Shown here: piece by piece, positions 1 through 6,012 of the stretch
Layout: each line of letters begins with the position of its first letter
Position numbering within the stretch: position 1 is the first letter of the stretch
Origin: Actinomycetes bacterium
GTDB lineage: Bacteria > Actinomycetota > Thermoleophilia > RBG-16-64-13
Direction of reading: 5' to 3'
NCBI GenBank assembly: GCA_021815245.1
Contig: JAKAHF010000168.1
Location: 1 to 6,012, forward strand
DNA length: 6,012 nt
Program-made: the position numbers and the translations under genes
Notes under the pieces: generated by a model
What the model was told of the DNA's origin: nothing
The model's database searches: none
The model's input: only the letters and a program-made list of their open reading frames with translations

Positions 1-48
1 CCGGCATCGCGCTTGGTGGAGACGAGTGCGGAGCGTGCCGGAGTGTTC

Positions 49-1461
49 ATGGCACTGTCGGCGGATGTCGACGACTTCGTCATCTCAGATGTCTACACTC
101 AAGCGGGGCTCTATCTCTTCTCGGTGCGATCGCGGCAGCCTCTCGAAGCCACCATCGAGCGGGTCGAGGCGCTGCACAATCTGGTCTGCCGGCCCGCGCT
201 ACGAAGTGACGTGGCGGGGGGCTACTCGCTCGAGGCCGACGAAGTCTTTGTCGGCCTGCGCCCGCAGTTCTGCAGGTTGCATCTCTGGGTGGTGCCGGGT
301 GCTCGCCGGCACACATCGACCGCGGTAGCGTACGTCGATCTGGTGCCGTTGCGTGTGCCGCTCGGCGGGCAAAAGGTGGCCTTGAGCATCGACGCCCCCT
401 CCGGGATGGACCTGGTCATCGAAGGAGACGGCGCACCGCCGACGACGAGCCTGGAGCAAGGCCGCGGTCTCGTTCCGGGAGTCGTCTTCCTCGACCTGCG
501 GTATTCGGGCATCACCTTCCGCAACATGCCGCGGGCGGAGTTTGCGCTGCGCGCCGGGCTGGAGGATCCTCCCGATCAGAAATGGCGGGCCGAGTGCCGC
601 ATCAACGTGTACGAGAATCTGCTCTCCCTTCTCGGTGATCTCGTCGAGTACGACCGTCGCACCAGCGATTTCACCAATCCCGATCGGGAGAGTCTGCTGC
701 CCGCCGGGGAATCGCCGTCTCCACCGGGCATGCGAGTGTGGGACACCGATGAGAACATCGAAGCGAACCTCCGCGATTTCGCCGAGATGCGCGACTATCT
801 GTGGGGTCAGGCCGCGGCGGGTTTGCCGGTGATCGTGCAGGAGAACCTGTATGGGCCCGTCTACAACATCGTCAGCTGGTTCCCGGGCAACCACGACCGG
901 TACGTCTGTTCGAAGCTGCGCGCGAGGATCATCACCTGGCTCGAGAAGCGCCGGTTCAAGCAGGGGGCTGAATCCGCCTCGAGTGCGTTGGCGCGCGTAG
1001 GGAAGATGAATGGGATCGACTTCGGTCACTACGCACTCGTGCCCGCGCATGTGTGGGCGGGCATCTTTCCGTCTGGCGCCGATCGTTTCGCCGAGTACCG
1101 CGCGCTCGATCCGTGGTGGGGGCAGCAGTGGCCCGACAGCTGGCTGCAGCCGGAGAATTTGCTCACGCAGACCGACGAGGACGCGCGCGGCATCGTGTAT
1201 GGGGTGTTGAACCGCGCGCTTGTTCCCTTACTTCTGGTGCTTACCCCCGAGATCTCGATTCTCAAAGCTGCCGAGGCCATACATGCGTGGCTCTCAGGTG
1301 AGTCACCCGAGAAAGTCGAGGCCATCCTGGGTGAGGCACGCTTTCGCGATTGGTACGAGCAGCTTCACTGCGACAGCGACATCGTCAACTCCGAAGGCAC
1401 GTATTCCATGGCCATGGACGTGCGCCTGTGGGTGCGCGAACTCATCGAGCAGCTGGATTGA
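49..1461 (+). CDS. Hypothetical protein, about 470 residues, unrecognised family
   Basis: I do not recognise this protein and assign no function. The chosen start is ATG 49, preceded by GGAG at 40-43 with a 5-base gap. TTG 13 and GTG 16 are in-frame alternatives, and the frame has no stop back to base 1, so the gene could begin outside the window. Codon use is strongly G/C-ending throughout, which supports real coding. There is no signal peptide and no convincing membrane helix; the most hydrophobic stretch is short (residues about 391-398, LVPLLLVL). The first 180 residues look rich in beta strands, and the rest looks mainly helical. The helical part includes a tryptophan-rich patch (W356, W357, W361, W365 in DPWWGQQWPDSW) and a basic segment near residues 305-320. 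The protein is probably soluble and cytoplasmic. It ends 176 bases before fmdB and is separated from it by a new promoter, so it is probably not part of the downstream operon. Confidence 0.75.
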   Translation: MALSADVDDFVISDVYTQAGLYLFSVRSRQPLEATIERVEALHNLVCRPALRSDVAGGYSLEADEVFVGLRPQFCRLHLWVVPGARRHTSTAVAYVDLVPLRVPLGGQKVALSIDAPSGMDLVIEGDGAPPTTSLEQGRGLVPGVVFLDLRYSGITFRNMPRAEFALRAGLEDPPDQKWRAECRINVYENLLSLLGDLVEYDRRTSDFTNPDRESLLPAGESPSPPGMRVWDTDENIEANLRDFAEMRDYLWGQAAAGLPVIVQENLYGPVYNIVSWFPGNHDRYVCSKLRARIITWLEKRRFKQGAESASSALARVGKMNGIDFGHYALVPAHVWAGIFPSGADRFAEYRALDPWWGQQWPDSWLQPENLLTQTDEDARGIVYGVLNRALVPLLLVLTPEISILKAAEAIHAWLSGESPEKVEAILGEARFRDWYEQLHCDSDIVNSEGTYSMAMDVRLWVRELIEQLD

Positions 1462-1471
1462 GGCCTCGTTC

Positions 1472-1489
1472 CGCCGGTCGACGCCGGTG
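1472..1489 (+). terminator. Weak hairpin just after the first gene, possible terminator
   Basis: Eleven bases after the TGA of the first gene, arms CGCCGG and CCGGTG can pair (six pairs, one G-T) around a six-base loop. No run of T follows, so it is not a classical intrinsic terminator. Its placement between a gene end and a new promoter is the only other support, and such short GC hairpins are common in DNA this rich in G and C. Confidence 0.2.
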
Positions 1490-1544
1490 AGCGGCACCAG
1501 CTCCAATAACCGTTCGAGTGGGCCTGACCCCGTGGCGTCCCGAC

Positions 1545-1571
1545 TTGGCACTCTCGGGGTGAGAGTGCCAA
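1545..1571 (+). promoter_or_regulatory. CIRCE operator (HrcA binding site) upstream of fmdB
   Basis: The sequence reads TTGGCACTC, a 9-base spacer, then GAGTGCCAA: a perfect 9-9-9 inverted repeat. The established CIRCE consensus is TTAGCACTC-N9-GAGTGCTAA. Each arm differs from it by one base, and the two changes (A to G, T to C) compensate so that symmetry is kept. The repeat extends two more bases inward, giving 11 paired bases around GGGGT. CIRCE is the operator of HrcA, the repressor of groESL and dnaK operons in many bacteria. Here it ends 6 bases upstream of the proposed -35 box, and the next gene is fmdB, not a chaperone. A transcription terminator is an alternative reading, but the match to CIRCE in both sequence and spacer length makes that unlikely. 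Confidence 0.9.
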
Positions 1572-1577
1572 CCACAC

Positions 1578-1612
1578 TGGACGAGAGCCGCGTTTCCGGT
1601 ATAATTACTGCA
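1578..1612 (+). promoter_or_regulatory. Sigma-70-type promoter for fmdB and probably the downstream operon
   Basis: An exact TATAAT -10 box lies at 1600-1605, standing out in a GC-rich region. A partial -35 box, TGGACG (four of six bases of TTGACA), lies at 1578-1583 with a 16-base spacer. Transcription would start near A1612, leaving a leader of about 26 bases before the TTG start of fmdB. The CIRCE repeat sits immediately upstream of the -35 box, centred about 54 bases before the proposed start site, so HrcA bound there would crowd RNA polymerase. The -10 assignment is strong, the -35 is moderate, and the start site is an estimate. Confidence 0.75.
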
Positions 1613-1622
1613 GTGTTGAGCC

Positions 1623-1629
1623 AGGAGGT
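1623..1629 (+). promoter_or_regulatory. Strong ribosome binding site that fixes the TTG start of fmdB
   Basis: AGGAGGT, a near-perfect complement of the 16S rRNA 3' end, lies 8 bases before TTG 1638. Together with the family-typical N-terminus (M-P-T-Y-E-Y-R-C) encoded from that codon, it settles the non-ATG start. Confidence 0.85.
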
Positions 1630-1637
1630 CAGCAGCC

Positions 1638-1973
1638 TTGCCTACTTACGAATATCGTTGCGTATCGTGCGAGCATCAGTTCGAGCGGTTCCAGCGCATG
1701 TCTGACGATCCCGTCAAGGAATGCGAGAAGTGCGGCGAGCCGGTGAAGCGACTCCTGTTCCCGGTGGCTATCCAGTTCAAGGGCAGCGGGTTCTACACTA
1801 CCGACTACGCCAAGAAGAGCACCATGTCGGCCGGTGGCAACCGGTCGGAGAGCGGTAGCTCCTCCTCGGAGTCGAGCGGCTCGTCCGACAACGGCAACGG
1901 CAGCAAGGCCGAGAGTTCGGCCTCGGCCGACTCGAAGCCCGCCGCCGCCCCGGCCACCAAAATAGCCACGTAG
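1638..1973 (+). CDS. FmdB-family zinc ribbon regulatory protein
   Basis: A small 111-residue protein of the FmdB / putative regulatory protein family. It starts MPTYEYRC and has two CxxC pairs, C8-C11 and C29-C32, expected to bind one zinc ion. Next comes the family's FKGSGFYTTDY segment at residues 47-57. From about residue 60 the tail is low-complexity and rich in serine, glycine and alanine, as is common in this family, and is probably disordered. FmdB was first named for a putative regulator of formamidase and amidase genes in Methylophilus; the role of most members is unknown, so no specific target is claimed. It starts at TTG with a strong ribosome binding site. It is the first gene after a CIRCE operator and promoter, which points to heat-shock control by HrcA. 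surE follows after 42 bases. Confidence 0.93.
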   Translation: MPTYEYRCVSCEHQFERFQRMSDDPVKECEKCGEPVKRLLFPVAIQFKGSGFYTTDYAKKSTMSAGGNRSESGSSSSESSGSSDNGNGSKAESSASADSKPAAAPATKIAT

Positions 1974-2015
1974 TGTCCCTGCCGGCCGCCACCGCAGCCA
2001 GCAGGTCTTCATAGC

Positions 2016-2855
2016 ATGAACGCTCCCTCTCGCGACTGCGCGCTCGTCGCCTTTGGGTCCTCACGGCCCCTCATCGTCCTCACGAATGATGACGGCGTCT
2101 GGTCTCCCGGGCTTGCCGCATTGAAGACCGCCCTCGATCCGCTGGGGGAGGTGCGCATCGTGGCGCCCGATCAGAACCGTTCGGGTGCCGCCCGCAGCAT
2201 CACCATGCACTCGCCGCTGACGGTCGAAGAGGTGGAGTTGCCCGACGGCACGCGCGCATACGCCACCGATGGCACTCCTGTCGACTGCGTGCGCATGGCT
2301 GCGCTGGGGCTGCTCGACCGTACGCCCGACATAGTCGTCTCGGGCATCAACCTGGGCGTGAACCTGGGCGACGACATCACCTACTCGGGCACGGTGGCCG
2401 CCGCCCTCGAGGGGATCATGCTCGACATCCCAGCTATCGCGATGTCGTCGGAGCGGTTCGGTGCCGGATACGATTTCATGGTTCCGGCCCGTGTGGCTCG
2501 TCTGCTGGTGAAGACCGCTCTCGAGAAGGGTTTCCCGGCGAAGACGTTGCTCAATGTCAATTGTCCCGACCGACCGGCTGAGCAGATCAAGGGTATGAAG
2601 TTCACCAGGCTCGGCAAGCGGGTGTACGGCGACAAGGTGGAGTATCGCGAGACGAAAGGTCTCCGCAAGGAGTACCACATCTACAACGACGATCTCAGCT
2701 ACGTGCACGAGAGCGGTACAGATTTTGAAGCGATAGCCGAAGGCTGGGTGTCGATCACTCCGCTCCACTTCGATCTCATGTCGCACGATGCGCTCGATGC
2801 GCTGACCGGCTGGGGTGGCTCGCTCTCGCGCTTCAGTGCGCTGAAGGAGGACTGA
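2016..2855 (+). CDS. surE: 5'/3'-nucleotidase SurE
   Basis: SurE is a metal-dependent phosphatase that removes phosphate from nucleoside 5'- and 3'-monophosphates and, in some species, from short polyphosphate. It acts in the cytoplasm and is linked to stress and stationary-phase survival. The active-site features are all present: N24-D25-D26-G27 carries the paired metal-binding aspartates; S56 lies in APDQNRSGAARSIT; the SGINLGVNLGDDITYSGT block holds the metal-ligand asparagine N112 and runs into AAALEG. At 279 residues it is slightly longer than the usual 250 or so, partly from about 17 extra N-terminal residues before the core strand PLIVLTNDDG. No other ATG, GTG or TTG lies in frame between ATG 2016 and the core, so the extension appears real. 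The ribosome binding site is weak (GCAGGT, 2001-2006). The stop overlaps the next start (TGATG), indicating translational coupling to the HAD gene. Confidence 0.96.
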   Translation: MNAPSRDCALVAFGSSRPLIVLTNDDGVWSPGLAALKTALDPLGEVRIVAPDQNRSGAARSITMHSPLTVEEVELPDGTRAYATDGTPVDCVRMAALGLLDRTPDIVVSGINLGVNLGDDITYSGTVAAALEGIMLDIPAIAMSSERFGAGYDFMVPARVARLLVKTALEKGFPAKTLLNVNCPDRPAEQIKGMKFTRLGKRVYGDKVEYRETKGLRKEYHIYNDDLSYVHESGTDFEAIAEGWVSITPLHFDLMSHDALDALTGWGGSLSRFSALKED

Positions 2856-3523
2856 TGGGCGACGCGAACCGTCCGGCGGGTGCGCCGGTCTATGGGGCCG
2901 TGGTGTTCGACCTCGACGGCACGGTGGTCGATTCGGTCGAACTGATCATCCTTTCGTTCCAGCACGCCATCCGGACGGTGCTCGGCCGCGAGATCTCGCG
3001 CGAGGACTCGATCGCCTGGGTGGGACGGCCGCTTCGCGAGCAGATGGAGCGTTTCAGTCCCGAGCACGCGGAGGAACTGGTCGACGTCTACCGCGAGTGG
3101 AACCATCGCGAGCACGACCGCATGCTGAAGCTGTACGACGGCATACTCGGCCTGCTCGACGCACTCAACCACGCCCGGGTGAAGATCGGCCTCGTTACCT
3201 CGAAGTCGCGATACACGACGCAGATGGCGTTCGATCTCACGGGCATCGAGGCCTACTTCGATTCTACGGTCTGCTCCGATGAGGCGACCGGCAACAAGCC
3301 ACTGCCCGATCCCATTCTGTACTGCCTGCGGGAGCTCGGCGTCGACCCGGCCGATGCGGCCTACGTGGGCGACAGCCCCACCGATATGCAGGCGGCGCAC
3401 GCAGCCGAGGTGGCCGCGGTCGCCGTGACCTGGGGGGTCTTCGATACCGCCGCCCTCGAAGCTGAAAACCCCGACGTGCTGGTTCATACTATTCCCGAGT
3501 TGCACGAGGTTCTCGGCGTCTAG
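2855..3523 (+). CDS. HAD-superfamily phosphatase, PpaX/phosphoglycolate-phosphatase-like
   Basis: A 222-residue HAD hydrolase with all four motifs. Motif I is DLDGTVVDS, with nucleophile D19 and acid/base D21. Motif II is LVTSKS, with T115 or S116. Motif III is K148, in NKPLPDP. Motif IV is GDSPTD, with D173 and D177 for magnesium. Residues about 28-95 between motifs I and II form a helical cap, which places it with the phosphoglycolate phosphatase / pyrophosphatase PpaX group. The true substrate (phosphoglycolate, pyrophosphate, a sugar phosphate or a nucleotide) cannot be read from the sequence. Its ATG overlaps the surE TGA by one base and has AAGGAGG at 2844-2850, so the two are probably co-translated. 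It ends in TAG 36 bases before the preferred ligA start and is in the same reading frame as ligA. Confidence 0.92.
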   Translation: MGDANRPAGAPVYGAVVFDLDGTVVDSVELIILSFQHAIRTVLGREISREDSIAWVGRPLREQMERFSPEHAEELVDVYREWNHREHDRMLKLYDGILGLLDALNHARVKIGLVTSKSRYTTQMAFDLTGIEAYFDSTVCSDEATGNKPLPDPILYCLRELGVDPADAAYVGDSPTDMQAAHAAEVAAVAVTWGVFDTAALEAENPDVLVHTIPELHEVLGV

Positions 3524-5716
<2,193 letters not shown>

Positions 5717-5764
5717 GGTCTCGGCGATCCGTCGAAAGCCCGCCCTGGGGAAGTCTTGGCCTGG

Positions 5765-5783
5765 AGGCCGGCGACGCCGGTCT
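5765..5783. terminator. GC-rich hairpin between convergent genes, possible two-way terminator
   Basis: Arms AGGCCGGC (5765-5772) and GCCGGTCT (5776-5783) pair over eight positions (one G-T) around a three-base loop. The hairpin lies between the ligA stop (5714-5716) and the stop of the - strand gene (5786-5788), where a terminator serving both genes would be expected. Neither strand has a T-run after it, so termination could be weak or need a protein factor. Part of the fold may simply reflect high GC. Confidence 0.4.
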
Positions 5784-5785
5784 GG

Positions 5786-6012
5786 CTACCGCCAGAGCGA
5801 CTCGCTCTTCGCCTCGGCTTGCGCCAACCCGCTGCGTTGACCGCCCGGCACGCCCACCTGTTCGGAGTCGACCTGCTCGCGCGGGGTGACGACGAGGCAG
5901 CCTCGCTCGGTGGTCACCTCTATCACCCGCTCGACGTGGGGCGGGCCCTCCTCCTCCTTGATCAGGTGCACGACAAGGGGATTCAGCTTTCGGAGCTGCT
6001 CCGCCGCGGGTC
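5786..6012 (-). CDS. 3' end of an unrecognised gene, convergent with ligA
   Basis: On the - strand a frame is open from the right edge to TAG at 5788-5786, giving the last 74 residues of a longer protein. Nearly all codons end in G or C, more so than in the opposite-strand reading of the same bases, which supports real coding on this strand. The visible part has an alternating hydrophobic and charged stretch that looks like beta structure (HVERVIEVTTERGCLVVTPRE), preceded by a charged helix-like segment (QLRKLNPLVVHLIKEEEG). It ends in a polar, probably flexible tail ending ESLWR. I recognise no family. Its start and most of its length lie beyond the window. Confidence 0.6.
   Translation of the reverse strand, partial: PAAEQLRKLNPLVVHLIKEEEGPPHVERVIEVTTERGCLVVTPREQVDSEQVGVPGGQRSGLAQAEAKSESLWR

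Noticed and set aside
199..1050. A 283-codon open frame on the - strand opposite the first gene
   Set aside because: Its composition is an antisense shadow (H-, R- and G-rich) and the + strand frame has better codon bias and a continuous long reading.
1545..1571. The inverted repeat as an intrinsic terminator for the first gene
   Set aside because: No T-run follows, it lies 83 bases after the stop codon, and both arm sequence and the 9-base spacer match CIRCE.
1607..1614. Eight-base palindrome ACTGCAGT at the likely transcription start
   Set aside because: Too short to distinguish from chance, with no second copy nearby to suggest an operator.
5794..5808. Second hairpin (AGAGCG / CGCTCT) near the right end
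   Set aside because: It lies inside the C-terminal coding part of the - strand gene, and a six-pair stem is expected often in DNA of this composition.
5781..6012. A + strand frame open to the right edge over the convergent gene
   Set aside because: It reads in register with the - strand frame, has a lower share of G/C-ending codons, and gives a leucine-, histidine- and aspartate-rich translation typical of an antisense shadow.

Overview
This is a high-GC bacterial window made mostly of ordinary chromosomal genes, densely packed on the + strand. Strongly G/C-ending codons, TTG/ATG starts with good Shine-Dalgarno sequences, and a GC-rich CIRCE operator (the HrcA heat-shock site) fit a high-GC Gram-positive lineage, most likely an actinomycetote, perhaps a Coriobacteriia-like anaerobe. 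This placement is inferred from style and gene content, not from a marker tree.

Layout: bases 49-1461 hold a 470-residue protein I do not recognise; its frame is open to the left edge. Bases 1462-1637 form a real regulatory region: a perfect CIRCE inverted repeat (1545-1571), a promoter with an exact TATAAT -10 box (1600-1605), and a strong ribosome binding site. Then comes a tightly spaced run of four co-oriented genes: an FmdB-family zinc ribbon protein (TTG start at 1638), the nucleotidase SurE (2016-2855), a HAD-family phosphatase that overlaps surE by one base (2855-3523), and NAD-dependent DNA ligase LigA (3560-5716). A 69-base gap with a GC-rich hairpin separates ligA from the 3' end of an unrecognised gene on the - strand (5786 to the right edge).

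How the genes may work together: the spacing (42 bases, a 1-base overlap, 36 bases) and the lack of any evident internal promoter or terminator suggest one transcript, fmdB-surE-HAD-ligA, starting at the CIRCE-linked promoter. If so, a small zinc ribbon protein, two phosphatases linked to nucleotide clean-up or phosphate salvage, and the replicative ligase could all be under HrcA heat-shock control. That is the most interesting reading of the window. The CIRCE site and promoter are seen directly; control of the whole operon is inference. I see no CRISPR array, mobile element, tRNA or rRNA, and no clearly new multi-gene system.
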